The notes under the pieces: generated by a model
What the model saw: only the letters and a program-made list of their open reading frames with translations
What the model was told of the DNA's origin: nothing
Databases searched by the model: none
Made by a program: the position numbers and the translations under genes
In this document: positions 16,612 through 25,210 of the stretch, piece by piece
Layout: the number at the start of each line of letters is the position of its first letter
How positions within the stretch are numbered: position 1 is the stretch's first letter
NCBI RefSeq assembly: GCF_001757355.1
Contig: NZ_MINO01000028.1
Span: 1-45,939, forward strand
Reading direction: 5' to 3'
Origin: Sphingobium phenoxybenzoativorans
GTDB taxonomy: Bacteria > Pseudomonadota > Alphaproteobacteria > Sphingomonadales > Sphingomonadaceae
DNA length: 45,939 bases

Positions 16612-19095
16612 ATGAGAAAAATTCTGTTGCAGGGAGCGGCCGTCATTGCGGTCGCAATGCCGATGGCCGCGTTCGCACAGTCGACAGGCTCGGTCGATTT
16701 CGACAATGAAATCATCGTCACAGGATCACGCATCAATGACGGCGTGGGCGGTGTCGTGGTGCCTGACACCAGTAAGGCGAAAGCCGTGCTGACGTCCGAG
16801 TTCATTCAGGCGCAGACACCTGGTCAGACCATCAACGACATCATCAACCAGCTTCCGGGCGTCAGCTTCCAGAATAACGATCCCTTTGGTTCGGCTGGCG
16901 GTACGATGACGATCCGCGGTTTCGACGATCAGCGTATCTCACAGACCTTCGACGGTATCCCGCTGAACGATACGGGCGGCTACGCGCTTTATTCCAACCA
17001 GCAGGTCGATCCTGAAATCATCGATCAGGTCAACGTCAACCTTGGCTCGACCGATGTCGACAGCCCGACGGCGGCGGCGACCGGTTCGACGGTCAACTAT
17101 CGCTCGATCACGCCGACCGAGGATTTTGGCGTGAAGCTGGTCGGCTCGGCCGGTGATTTCAACTTTTTCCGTGCGTTCGGTTTGATCAATACGGGTGAAT
17201 TCACGTCATGGGGTACGCGGGCCTTCTTCTCGGCCAGCAGCGCGACCAACGATGCGATCTACGGCGGCATCGGCAAGATCGAAAAGCAGCAATATAATGC
17301 CAAGATATACCAGCCGATCGGCAGCAATGGCGACTTCATTTCGCTGGCCGGCCATTATAACCAGAACCGTAACAACTTCTTTGGTTCAGTACCGCTCCGC
17401 ACCGACACCGCTGGCCGGGTTGTGGGCAGCGGCAGCGCCAACCGCTTTCCTCTGACCAAGGGGGAGCGCTTCTACGAAACGGCGCGCTGCCAGATTGCCG
17501 CTCCGGTGACGGGCGTCGCTGATGCCGCCAGCGCATGCGGTTCGGATTTCGAATATCGCTACAATCCCTCGAACACCGGGAATATCCGTATCAGTTCGCG
17601 TTTCACGCTGGCTGACGGCGTGATCCTGACCGTCGACCCCAGCTACCAATATGTGAAGGCCAATGGCGGCGGCACCAGCATCGGCAGCGAAGGCACGACC
17701 CCTGTGGGCGGCGTCGGTTACGCCGGTTTCATCCAGGGTTCGTCGAGCGCGCCGCAATATTTCTTCGGTCGCGATATCAACGGCGATGGCGATGCGCTGG
17801 ATACGGTCCGTATCCTGACGCCCAGCCAGACCCAGACGCACCGCTACGGCGTCATCTCCTCGCTTCGCTATGACATTAACGACCAGCACACCGTGCGTAT
17901 TGCCTATAGCTTCGACCGTGGGCGTCACCGTCAGACGGGTGAAGCAGGCTATCTGCAGCAGGATGGCTTCGGCATCGATCCCTTCCCGGTCAATGATCCG
18001 ATCGTCGACCGGAACGGCAATGCGGTGCAGAAGCGTGACCGCCTGTCCTACGCGATCCTGCATCAGGTGTCCGGTGAGTATCGTGGCGAGTTCTTCGACG
18101 CGCTGACGGTGAACCTTGGCGTGCGTGCGCCTTTCTTCAAACGCGACCTGAACAATTACTGCGCCACCGCGACGGCGGCAGGCAATCTGCGCTGCTTTGG
18201 CGATGATGCTGCGCAGGCCGCCTATGCCGCTGCCAACCCGACCATTCAGGGGCCGCAGCGCCGAGTGCTGAAATATGACAAGATCCTGCCGAATGCCGGT
18301 CTGGTCTATGATTTCAGCGATGCGATCAGCCTGTTCGGCAATTATTCGAAGGGCTTGCAGGTGCCGGGTACGGACAACCTCTACCAGTCCTTCTTCTTCG
18401 CGCCGGACAATGCCAATGCCAATCCGCGTCCGGAAACCACGGACAATTTCGATGTCGGCATTCGCTACCGGTCCAGCAAGCTGCAAGCGCAGCTTTCCGG
18501 TTGGTATACGATCTACAAGGACCGTCTGGCGTCTGCCTATGATCGTGAACTGGACCAGACCATCTACCGGAACCTGGGCCAAGTCGACAAATATGGCGTC
18601 GATGGCAGCGTCAGCTATCAGCCGATACCCGAAGTCATGGTTTATGCATTCGGCTCCTATCTGAAGTCGAAGATCAAGGATAATGTCGAACTGTCGTCGA
18701 CCAGCTTCGCGCTGACGGCTGGCAAGCGGGAATCGGGTGCTCCGGTCTACACCTTTGGTGGTCGCGTACAGGGCGATATCGCTGGCTTCACGCTTGGTAT
18801 CCAAGCCAAGCGCACTGGCCCCCGCTACGTCAACGATCAGAACCTGCCGGTCGTCATCAGCGGCGTGCAGGTCTATGGCGCCAAAGCTCCGGCCTATACG
18901 CTGGTTGACCTTGATGCGCGTTATTCACTGGAATCGCTGGGCGCACCCGGCGTTGCCGTACAGCTTAACGTGACCAACCTGTTCGACAAATTCTATGTCG
19001 GCGGCTTCGACGGTACGCTCGTGAACAATTCTGTGACATTTGCCCAGATCGGCGCGCCGCGCACCTTCATCGGGTCGCTGATCGTCGGCTTCTGA
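16612..19095 (+). CDS. TonB-dependent outer membrane receptor
   Basis: 827 residues from ATG at 16612 with AAGGGAAG upstream. Residues 1-23 (MRKILLQGAAVIAVAMPMAAFAQ) are a signal peptide. DNEIIVTGSR begins the TonB-box/plug region; the plug has NDIINQLPGVSFQNNDPFG, TMTIRGFDDQRISQTFDGIPL and ends near residue 170. A 22-strand barrel follows and the protein ends in GSLIVGF, the aromatic C-terminus required by the BAM machinery. It imports a large substrate (siderophore, vitamin or glycan) with TonB energy; the ligand is unknown. There is no N-terminal signalling domain and no sigma/anti-sigma pair beside it. Codons such as GGT and CGT are more frequent than in its neighbours, suggesting high expression. 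Confidence 0.95.
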   Translation: MRKILLQGAAVIAVAMPMAAFAQSTGSVDFDNEIIVTGSRINDGVGGVVVPDTSKAKAVLTSEFIQAQTPGQTINDIINQLPGVSFQNNDPFGSAGGTMTIRGFDDQRISQTFDGIPLNDTGGYALYSNQQVDPEIIDQVNVNLGSTDVDSPTAAATGSTVNYRSITPTEDFGVKLVGSAGDFNFFRAFGLINTGEFTSWGTRAFFSASSATNDAIYGGIGKIEKQQYNAKIYQPIGSNGDFISLAGHYNQNRNNFFGSVPLRTDTAGRVVGSGSANRFPLTKGERFYETARCQIAAPVTGVADAASACGSDFEYRYNPSNTGNIRISSRFTLADGVILTVDPSYQYVKANGGGTSIGSEGTTPVGGVGYAGFIQGSSSAPQYFFGRDINGDGDALDTVRILTPSQTQTHRYGVISSLRYDINDQHTVRIAYSFDRGRHRQTGEAGYLQQDGFGIDPFPVNDPIVDRNGNAVQKRDRLSYAILHQVSGEYRGEFFDALTVNLGVRAPFFKRDLNNYCATATAAGNLRCFGDDAAQAAYAAANPTIQGPQRRVLKYDKILPNAGLVYDFSDAISLFGNYSKGLQVPGTDNLYQSFFFAPDNANANPRPETTDNFDVGIRYRSSKLQAQLSGWYTIYKDRLASAYDRELDQTIYRNLGQVDKYGVDGSVSYQPIPEVMVYAFGSYLKSKIKDNVELSSTSFALTAGKRESGAPVYTFGGRVQGDIAGFTLGIQAKRTGPRYVNDQNLPVVISGVQVYGAKAPAYTLVDLDARYSLESLGAPGVAVQLNVTNLFDKFYVGGFDGTLVNNSVTFAQIGAPRTFIGSLIVGF

Positions 19096-19116
19096 TCGAT
19101 CATCATCTCAAGGAAG

Positions 19117-19150
19117 GGGGCGCTGACCGAAAGGTTTGCGCCCCTTTTTT
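19117..19150 (+). terminator. intrinsic terminator after the receptor gene
   Basis: Stem GGGGCGC (19117-19123)/GCGCCCC (19138-19144) with a 14-nt loop, followed by TTTTTT. It ends two bases before the stop codon of the convergent mtgA gene. Confidence 0.85.
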
Positions 19151-19151
19151 G

Positions 19152-19841
19152 TTACAGGCAGTCGTCCAGACCTTCGTTGCGCACCATGCCGATACGGCGC
19201 TGGATGCTGTTGCCATAGCGGCGGGTGAAGCCCTGGGGGGCGATGGCGGCCCGCTTCTTGGGCAAGGGCAGGACGGCGGCGATGCGCGCCGCCTCGCTTG
19301 GCGAAAGCTTTGAGGCGTCGTGGTGGAAATAGCGCATCGATCCGGCATTGACGCCATAGGTGCCGATGCCGGTTTCCGCGACGTTCAGATAGACTTCCAT
19401 GATCCGCCGCTTGCCCCAGATCGCCTCAATAAGGACGGTGAACCAGGCTTCGAAGCCCTTGCGGATGAAGCCGCCGCCCTGGAATAGAAAGACGTTCTTC
19501 GCCGTCTGCTGGCTGATGGTCGACCCGCCGCGGACACGGCCTCCGCTTGCGTTGTGGCGCATGGCCTGGGCGATGGCGACGGCATCAAAGCCGTGATGCG
19601 AGCAGAATTTGCTGTCCTCCGCCGCGATCGCCGCGCGGGGCATATCGGGATCGATTTCGCTCAGTGGCATCCAGTCCTTCGTGATGCCATTGCCATCCAT
19701 GATCATCGTCATGGTCACGGGTGGCGGCACGAAGCGAAAGATGACCACAAGCACGAACGAGATGATGACGAACCACATCAGGATCTTGAGCGGTATCGAT
19801 ATCCAGCGGCGGCGCGGCCGCCCGGCAGCTTTTGTGACCAT
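19152..19841 (-). CDS. mtgA: monofunctional biosynthetic peptidoglycan transglycosylase
   Basis: 229 residues: a short basic cytoplasmic N-terminus, one membrane helix (residues ~17-40) and a GT51 domain. The catalytic glutamate is in AAEDSKFCSHHGFD, and RGGSTISQQTAKNVFL and KRRIMEVYLNVAETG are the second to fourth GT51 motifs. It polymerises lipid II into glycan strands at the outer face of the inner membrane and lacks a transpeptidase domain. The gene is convergent with the TonB receptor and separated from the MFS gene by 41 nt. Confidence 0.96.
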   Translation of the reverse strand: MVTKAAGRPRRRWISIPLKILMWFVIISFVLVVIFRFVPPPVTMTMIMDGNGITKDWMPLSEIDPDMPRAAIAAEDSKFCSHHGFDAVAIAQAMRHNASGGRVRGGSTISQQTAKNVFLFQGGGFIRKGFEAWFTVLIEAIWGKRRIMEVYLNVAETGIGTYGVNAGSMRYFHHDASKLSPSEAARIAAVLPLPKKRAAIAPQGFTRRYGNSIQRRIGMVRNEGLDDCL

Positions 19842-19882
19842 AGGGCGAACCTAGCGCGCGAAACGCCGGGATCGCAAGTGGA

Positions 19883-21178
19883 TCAGGCGGGAGCGAGCCT
19901 GCGCCCCTGCAATGCACCGGGCCGGATGGCCAGAGCAAGCAGAGCGGCGAGGATGCAAAGCGCGCCGGCGGCGATGAATGCGGGCAGGTAGCTGTTAAGT
20001 GCGGTGCGGGACAGGCCCCCGCCAAAGGCCGCGCTGGCTGCGCCAAGCTGATGCCCTGCGAAGATCCACCCAAAGACCACATTGGCGCGCTCCGGCCCGA
20101 AGCGGTCGGCCGTGAGCTTCACTGTCGGCGGAACGGTCGCGACCCAATCCAGCCCATAGAAGATGGCGAAAACGGACAGGCCGTAGAGGGAGAAGCCGCA
20201 GAACGGCAGATACAGCAGGGACAGGCCGCGCAGGCCATAATACCAGAACAGCAGCCAGCGATTGTCGAACCGGTCGGACAGCCAGCCGGAGCCGACCGTG
20301 CCGATGAAATCGAACAGGCCCATCATCGCGAGGAATCCGGCCGCGCCGACGGCGGCCAGCCCATAATCTCCGCATAGCGCGATGAAGTGCATCTGGATCA
20401 GGCCGTTGGTGCTGGCCCCGCAGACAAAGAATGTGCCGAACAATATCCAGAATGTGGGGGTGCGCGCGGCGTCCTTCAAAATGATGAGGGGGAGGAGGAG
20501 GGCGGCGCCCAGGCCGCCGGACGGCGCGGGCGGGGCGCCCGATATGTCGCCGCCATAGGGGGCGAGGCCAAGGTCAGCGGGGCGATCGCGCATCAGAAGC
20601 AGGACCAGAAGCGCGGAGAACAGAATCGCGCCGCAGACGAGGCCCAGCGCGACGCGCCAGCCGGAATGTTCGGTGAGGCTGGCGAGCAGCGGCAGGAAAA
20701 CGAGCTGCCCCGTCGCTGTGCTGGCGGCGAGGAAGCCCATGACAAGGCCGCGGCGCTGCGCAAACCAGCGCGTCGCAATGGTCGCGCCAAGGACAACGGC
20801 GGTAAGGCCCGTGCCCAGGCCAACGACCACGCCCCAGAGCAGCACCAGTTGCCAGAGCCTGTTCATGCCAAGGGAGAGGAGCAGGGCCGACACGACGATG
20901 CCCATGGAAATCAGCATCATCCGCCGGACGCCGAACCGGTTCATGAAGGCGGCGGCGAACGGTCCCATCAGGCCGAAAAGCGCAAAGCGGATGGCGAGGG
21001 CGCCGGAAACCTCCGAAGCGCTCCAGCGAAACTCCTCCTGCAGCGGCACCATGAAAACGCCCGGCGCGCCCACCGCGCCCGCCGTCACCAGCATCGTCAA
21101 GAATGTGACGAAGGCTACGACCCAGGCGTAATGGCGGTTGCGGGCGGAAAGATATGCGTTGAGTGGACGGCTGAACAT
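19883..21178 (-). CDS. MFS transporter under a divergent TetR regulator
   Basis: 431 residues with 12 hydrophobic segments in two six-helix halves. The start (RNRHYAWVVAFVTFLTMLVTAGAVGAPG) and the block FRWSASEVSGALAIRFALFG are like monocarboxylate or oxalate/formate-type MFS carriers. A GGAG 6 nt before the ATG gives the start. Substrate is unknown; the divergent TetR gene 76 nt away suggests export or uptake of a small ligand that relieves repression. No enzyme gene adjoins to narrow it down. Confidence 0.88.
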   Translation of the reverse strand: MFSRPLNAYLSARNRHYAWVVAFVTFLTMLVTAGAVGAPGVFMVPLQEEFRWSASEVSGALAIRFALFGLMGPFAAAFMNRFGVRRMMLISMGIVVSALLLSLGMNRLWQLVLLWGVVVGLGTGLTAVVLGATIATRWFAQRRGLVMGFLAASTATGQLVFLPLLASLTEHSGWRVALGLVCGAILFSALLVLLLMRDRPADLGLAPYGGDISGAPPAPSGGLGAALLLPLIILKDAARTPTFWILFGTFFVCGASTNGLIQMHFIALCGDYGLAAVGAAGFLAMMGLFDFIGTVGSGWLSDRFDNRWLLFWYYGLRGLSLLYLPFCGFSLYGLSVFAIFYGLDWVATVPPTVKLTADRFGPERANVVFGWIFAGHQLGAASAAFGGGLSRTALNSYLPAFIAAGALCILAALLALAIRPGALQGRRLAPA

Positions 21179-21202
21179 GACATGCTCCGGAAGGGACTTG
21201 CG

Positions 21203-21224
21203 TTAAATGTCGATCATCATGTAA
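21203..21224. promoter_or_regulatory. candidate TetR operator between the MFS and regulator genes
   Basis: Imperfect palindrome TTAAATG-N8-CATGTAA, 8 of 11 positions symmetric, in the space between the divergent MFS gene and the TTG start of the TetR gene. Position and symmetry suit an autoregulatory operator. Confidence 0.4.
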
Positions 21225-21254
21225 ATGGTCAAGCGCAAATCGAAGGAGAGAAGG

Positions 21255-21827
21255 TTGAGGGTCAGCAGGGAACAGGCGGCGTTGAACCGGGAACGGGTGA
21301 TTGACACCGGCTCCCGGCTTTTTCGCGAAAAGGGCCTGGATGGGATCGGCATTGCCGATCTGATGAAGGCCAGCGGCATGACGCATGGCGGCTTTTATGG
21401 CCAGTTCGAATCCAAGGATGCTCTCGCGGCGGAATGCGTGACGCGCAGTTTCGGGCGCAGCGTCGAGCGGTGGCGGCGGCTTCTTGATCAGGCCAGAGAC
21501 GGGCATGACGCAGATCCGCTGCGGACGATCGTGGAGGATTATCTGTCGGTCCGGCATCTGAACGGACCGGAAACCGGTTGCGCCTTTACGACGCTGGCCG
21601 CCGACGCCGCGCGCAGGGGCGGGGCGATGGCCGAAGCGATGTCCACGGGCATGGATGCGCTGGTGGATATTCTGGTCTCGATTCTGCCCGAAGGCGGGCG
21701 GGCCGATGCGCTGGCGATCCTGGCGCAGATGAGCGGCGCTATGACCCTTGCGCGGGCGACGGCTGACCCGGCCTTGGCGGAGGAAATATTGGCGGCCGCG
21801 CGAAAGGCGATCCTGACGCCCAGGTGA
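21255..21827 (+). CDS. TetR-family transcriptional regulator
   Basis: 190 residues if started at the TTG at 21255, which has AAGGAG six bases upstream. An in-frame ATG at 21225 adds ten basic residues but has no ribosome site and abuts the candidate operator, so I prefer TTG. The DNA-binding domain is RERVIDTGSRLFREKGLDG followed by the helix-turn-helix IADLMKASGMTHGGFYGQF. The C-terminal ligand domain resembles the YxaF/LmrA-like group (TGCAFTTLAADAARRGG). It probably represses itself and the divergent transporter. The stop lies inside a 12-nt tandem repeat. Confidence 0.9.
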   Translation: MRVSREQAALNRERVIDTGSRLFREKGLDGIGIADLMKASGMTHGGFYGQFESKDALAAECVTRSFGRSVERWRRLLDQARDGHDADPLRTIVEDYLSVRHLNGPETGCAFTTLAADAARRGGAMAEAMSTGMDALVDILVSILPEGGRADALAILAQMSGAMTLARATADPALAEEILAAARKAILTPR

Positions 21828-21880
21828 TCTGGCAGGTGATCTGGCAGGTGATTTGGCGGGTGATCTGGCAGGTGATCTAT
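21821..21880. repeat. five tandem copies of a 12-nt unit
   Basis: Unit CAGGTGATCTGG repeated five times in register (starts 21821, 21833, 21845, 21857, 21869), copies 1-2 identical, the others with one to three changes. The TetR stop codon TGA falls in copy 1. A simple minisatellite; slippage would change the 3' end of the transcript but not the protein. Confidence 0.9.
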
Positions 21881-21920
21881 TGCCGGGTTTGATGCCCGGT
21901 GCGATTGCAGGGCAAGCATA

Positions 21921-21952
21921 AAAAAGGCCCCGCCTTTCGACGGGGCCTTTCT
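21921..21952 (-). terminator. intrinsic terminator of rpoH, usable from both sides
   Basis: Perfect 10-bp stem AAAGGCCCCG (21923-21932)/CGGGGCCTTT (21941-21950) with an 8-nt loop. Read on the minus strand it is followed by a T-rich run, fitting the end of rpoH; on plus it can also end the TetR transcript. Confidence 0.88.
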
Positions 21953-21973
21953 GCTTGGGATCAATTTAACTGG

Positions 21974-22894
21974 TTAGATCGCCGCGAGGCGTCCGCCGAT
22001 GCCGGACAGCTTGTCGCCGGCGATGCGAGTCATCGCCTTCTGCAGCTTTTCGAAGGCGCGCACCTCGATCTGACGGACGCGCTCGCGCGATACGCCATAG
22101 ACCTGGCTCAGTTCTTCGAGCGTCTTGGGTTCTTCGGCCAGACGGCGCTCGGCAAGGATGTGCTTCTCGCGATCGTTGAGATCGTCCATCGCCTCGATCA
22201 GCATGTCGTGACGCAGGTCTTTCTCCTGCGCTTCAGCGACGCGCTCATCCTGCAGCGGGCCATCATCAGCCAGCCAATCCTGCCACTGGCCCTCGCCATC
22301 CTCACGCAGAGGGACGTTGAGCGACGTATCGCCGCCCATCGCCATCCGGCGGTTCATGGAGATGACTTCCTCGTTGGTCACGCCCAGATGCGTGGCGATC
22401 TTCTCGACATCATCGGGATGAAGGTCGCCATCCTCGAATGCCTCGATGCTGTTCTTCATCCGGCGCAGGTTGAAGAAAAGCTTCTTCTGAGCAGCCGTGG
22501 TGCCCATCTTCACGAGGCTCCACGAGCGGAGGATGAATTCCTGGATCGACGCGCGGATCCACCACATGGCGTAGGTCGCCAGGCGGAAGCCGCGATCCGG
22601 CTCGAATTTCTTCACGCCCTGCATCAGGCCGATATTGCCTTCGGAGATCAGCTCGCTGACCGGCAGGCCATAGCCGCGATAGCCCATCGCGATCTTGGCG
22701 ACGAGGCGCAGATGCGAGGTGACGAGCTGCGCGGCGGCATCAGGGTCCTGATGCTCGGCGTAGCGCTTCGCCAGCATATATTCCTGTTCGGGCGTCAGCA
22801 GCGGGAATTTGCGGATCTCGCTGAGATACCTGTTGAGACTTGCGTCGCCGCCAAGCGCTGGCACCGTCGCGGGGACATTGCTCTTGTTGGCCAT
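21974..22894 (-). CDS. rpoH: RNA polymerase heat-shock sigma factor RpoH
   Basis: 306 residues from ATG at 22894 (MANKSNVPATVP). The RpoH box QKKLFFNLR, which tells sigma-32 apart from other group 3 factors, is at residues 136-144. Region 2 is present with GNIGLMQGVKKFEPDRGFRL and ATYAMWWIRASI, and region 4 ends in a helix-turn-helix (TLEELSQVYGVSRERVRQIE). It directs heat-shock transcription. An internal fold may control translation as in E. coli, but I cannot show it. It follows rluD on the same strand after 78 nt; the rpoH-rluD link is conserved in alphaproteobacteria. Confidence 0.97.
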   Translation of the reverse strand: MANKSNVPATVPALGGDASLNRYLSEIRKFPLLTPEQEYMLAKRYAEHQDPDAAAQLVTSHLRLVAKIAMGYRGYGLPVSELISEGNIGLMQGVKKFEPDRGFRLATYAMWWIRASIQEFILRSWSLVKMGTTAAQKKLFFNLRRMKNSIEAFEDGDLHPDDVEKIATHLGVTNEEVISMNRRMAMGGDTSLNVPLREDGEGQWQDWLADDGPLQDERVAEAQEKDLRHDMLIEAMDDLNDREKHILAERRLAEEPKTLEELSQVYGVSRERVRQIEVRAFEKLQKAMTRIAGDKLSGIGGRLAAI

Positions 22895-22972
22895 GACAAC
22901 TTTTCCTTCCCTTCCATGCGCGCGGCGGGACCCAGATGAGGCGTCGCTGCACCGCGGCAAACTTGGCACTAT

Positions 22973-23929
22973 CTATACGTTAAGCTGGCTTAACAGTTCC
23001 TGCATGTCAGCCGGAATTCGGCTTTCGAACGATAAAGCGCGCCTATCGACGGGGTGTATGAACCCCAGGGTTTTGGCGTGCAATGCCTGTCTATCGAAAC
23101 CCAGCGTTTCCAGTATCGATTTGAAACCTTTTTTCGCTCTACCGTAAACCGGGTCGCCAATCAAGGGGTGTCCTATGTGCGCCATATGGACCCGGACCTG
23201 ATGCGTGCGGCCGGTTTCCAGCCGGCATTCGACAAGACTGGCGCCGTTCAGCGCCTGTTTTGTCGCATAATGGGTGACGGCATGTTTGCCGCGTCCTTCC
23301 CGTTGAACCGCCATTTTCTTTCGATCAGCGTCGGATCGGCCAATCCAGGTGTCGATCGTCCCGGAAGGGGGAGCGGGCCGCCCGGCGACGATGGCGGCGT
23401 AGAGCCTCTCGATGCTGTGCGCCTTGAACTGGGATGCCAACCCTTCATGAGCCTTGTCCGTCTTTGCAACGACCAGAAGCCCGGAAGTATCCTTGTCGAT
23501 CCGGTGAACGATGCCCGGCCGCGCGACGCCGCCGATGCCCGAAAGCTGCCCCCGGCAATGGTGCAGCAGCGCGTTGACCAGCGTTCCGTCCAGATTGCCG
23601 GCCGCCGGATGGACGACCAGCCCGGCGGGCTTGTCGACGACGATCAGATGATCATCCTCATAGATGATGGAGAGCGGAATGTCCTGCGCCACTGCCTCCG
23701 CCGCCACCGGCGGGGGCAGAGTGATCGCGAAAACCTCCCCCGCCGCGACCTTTCTTGCCGGATCGGAAACGATCCTGCCGTCGGCGGTCATGACGCATTG
23801 GTCGAGGATCAGGGCCTTCAGCCGCTCACGCGAAAGATCCGTCGCGACGCCAGCCAGCGCCTTGTCCAGACGCAGGCCAGAGCTTGCCTCGTCGATAAGC
23901 GCTTCTATGGTTGAGGCCCCCGGAACCAT
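22973..23929 (-). CDS. rluD: 23S rRNA pseudouridine synthase, RluD type
   Basis: 318 residues from ATG at 23929; longer starts have no homology. An S4 RNA-binding domain spans about residues 18-65 (LRLDKALAGVATDLSRERLKAL), then the RluA-family catalytic domain with DKPAGLVVHPAAG and the catalytic aspartate Asp145 in HRIDKDTSGLLVVAK. RluD modifies helix 69 of 23S rRNA and is needed for ribosome assembly. The start is only 16 nt from the divergent peptidase gene. Confidence 0.96.
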   Translation of the reverse strand: MVPGASTIEALIDEASSGLRLDKALAGVATDLSRERLKALILDQCVMTADGRIVSDPARKVAAGEVFAITLPPPVAAEAVAQDIPLSIIYEDDHLIVVDKPAGLVVHPAAGNLDGTLVNALLHHCRGQLSGIGGVARPGIVHRIDKDTSGLLVVAKTDKAHEGLASQFKAHSIERLYAAIVAGRPAPPSGTIDTWIGRSDADRKKMAVQREGRGKHAVTHYATKQALNGASLVECRLETGRTHQVRVHMAHIGHPLIGDPVYGRAKKGFKSILETLGFDRQALHAKTLGFIHPVDRRALSFESRIPADMQELLSQLNV

Positions 23930-23945
23930 TATCCGGGATATGGGG

Positions 23946-24344
23946 ATGATCGTGCGGATTTCAAGGTCGCTGTTGGAAAGGATTGTCGCGCTGGCGGGGG
24001 CGGAAGATGCGGAAATCTGCGGTTTGCTGCTGGGGAAGAGGGCGGAGTGCACCGGGATAGTTCCGGCCGCGAATGTGGCGCAGGACCCGGCCGCCCATTT
24101 CGAGATCGATCCCGCCGTTCTGATCGCCGCTCACCGCGCCGCGCGAACGGGCGGTGCGGCGGTGCTTGGCCATTATCATTCGCACCCCAGCGGCGTGGCC
24201 GAACCGTCGGCGACCGATGCTGCGGCGGCCCGGCCGGACGGCGCGTTATGGCTGATCGTTGCGGACGGAGACTGCGGTCTCTGGCGGGCCGGAGAGGAAG
24301 GGCTTCATGGCCGTTTTTCGCCTGAAATCATGGAAGTGATCTGA
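23946..24344 (+). CDS. JAMM/MPN+ (M67) metallopeptidase
   Basis: 132 residues. The zinc site is complete: Glu23 in EICGLLLG and the JAMM motif H-x-H-x7-S-x2-D (His78, His80, Ser88, Asp91). This identifies a metal-dependent isopeptidase-like fold, the bacterial relative of Rad6/CSN5-type deubiquitinases. In bacteria some members process sulfur-carrier (ThiS/MoaD-like) proteins or cleave peptide conjugates; none of those partners is adjacent here. A second ATG at 23940 is possible. It is divergent from rluD at 16 nt and followed by chpT. Confidence 0.92.
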   Translation: MIVRISRSLLERIVALAGAEDAEICGLLLGKRAECTGIVPAANVAQDPAAHFEIDPAVLIAAHRAARTGGAAVLGHYHSHPSGVAEPSATDAAAARPDGALWLIVADGDCGLWRAGEEGLHGRFSPEIMEVI

Positions 24345-24468
24345 ACCATATCCGCCGATCCGGGCGCCTGCGCGGCTGGATCGGGGGTTGCATCCCGTGG
24401 CTTTCCCGGCAATAGGCGTGGATAGCGGCCCAATATGGGACAAGATGCAGGCCAGAAGAAAGCACGGC

Positions 24469-25110
24469 ATGACCGATCCGAACATGGAATTTGCAGCGCT
24501 TCTGTGCTCCCGTTTATGTCATGATCTTCTCAGTCCGGTGGGTGCGCTCAATAACGGCCTTGAATTGATGGCCGATGAAACCGACCCGGAAATGCGCCAG
24601 CGCTGCCTCGACCTTCTTGGAGACAGTGCGCGGACTTCCGCAAACAAGCTGAAATTCTTCCGCCTCGCTTTCGGTTCGGCCGGGGGATATGGCGACAGCG
24701 TTCCCGCGCATGAGGCCCGTACCGCCATTGAGGGCATGTATGCCGCCGCTGGCCGGGTGACGGTCAACTGGATGGTCGCCGAGGAGGCCCTGGCCAAGCT
24801 CCCCGCCAAAATCCTACTCAATCTGGCGCTGATCGCTGGCGATGCGCTGGTGCGCGGCGGGCAACTGGATATCGGCGCGGAGCATCGCGATAGCGTCGTC
24901 GAGATTGTGGTGCGCGCCGAAGGGCCGAAAATCGTGCTCGATCCTGAACTGCGCGCCGCGCTTGGCGGGGCGACGTCCAGCGCGGACGTGACCTCCCGTT
25001 CGGCAGCGGCATGGATGGTCCACACTTTGGTCGCGGGCGTCAACGGCCATATCATGCTGTCCGATCCCGCCGACCCGGTGCTGTTGTTCGGGGCCAGCCT
25101 CCCGGCGTAA
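24469..25110 (+). CDS. chpT: ChpT histidine phosphotransferase
   Basis: 213 residues from ATG at 24469 (MTDPNMEFAALLCSRLCHDL). The DHp-like helix has the phosphoacceptor His18 in LCHDLLSPVGALNNG, as in Caulobacter ChpT. The rest is a degenerate ATPase-like domain (KILLNLALIAGDALVRGG...) that lacks the N-box and G-boxes for ATP. It shuttles phosphate from the CckA receiver to CtrA (and CpdR), controlling cell cycle, motility and development. It lies 100 bp before the che operon; a probable cckA is at 44902. Confidence 0.92.
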   Translation: MTDPNMEFAALLCSRLCHDLLSPVGALNNGLELMADETDPEMRQRCLDLLGDSARTSANKLKFFRLAFGSAGGYGDSVPAHEARTAIEGMYAAAGRVTVNWMVAEEALAKLPAKILLNLALIAGDALVRGGQLDIGAEHRDSVVEIVVRAEGPKIVLDPELRAALGGATSSADVTSRSAAAWMVHTLVAGVNGHIMLSDPADPVLLFGASLPA

Positions 25111-25132
25111 AAGTCGGCGAAATGTCCAAGCT

Positions 25133-25148
25133 TTAACGCTGATTTAAC
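25133..25148 (+). promoter_or_regulatory. CtrA-type binding site upstream of cheA
   Basis: TTAA-CGCTGAT-TTAAC: the full TTAA-N7-TTAAC consensus of CtrA, lying 63 nt before the cheA ATG and 22 nt after the chpT stop. A match is seen directly; binding is inferred. Regulation of chemotaxis genes by CtrA is established in other alphaproteobacteria. Confidence 0.7.
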
Positions 25149-25210
25149 CACAGCTCCGCCAAAGTGCGGCCGAAAGGCTCTGAGCCTAGCGGTCGCATCG
25201 GACGGGACTT

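Noticed and set aside
17386..18804. 472-residue minus-strand open frame within the TonB receptor
   Set aside because: Antisense shadow; the receptor has intact plug and barrel and accounts for the codon bias.
21821..21880. Tandem repeats as a CRISPR array
   Set aside because: Units are 12 nt, contiguous and without spacers; no cas gene is present.
22980..22993. TTAA-N6-TTAA as a CtrA site at the end of rluD
   Set aside because: The spacer is six, not seven, and the sequence is coding (last codons of rluD), so it is probably chance.
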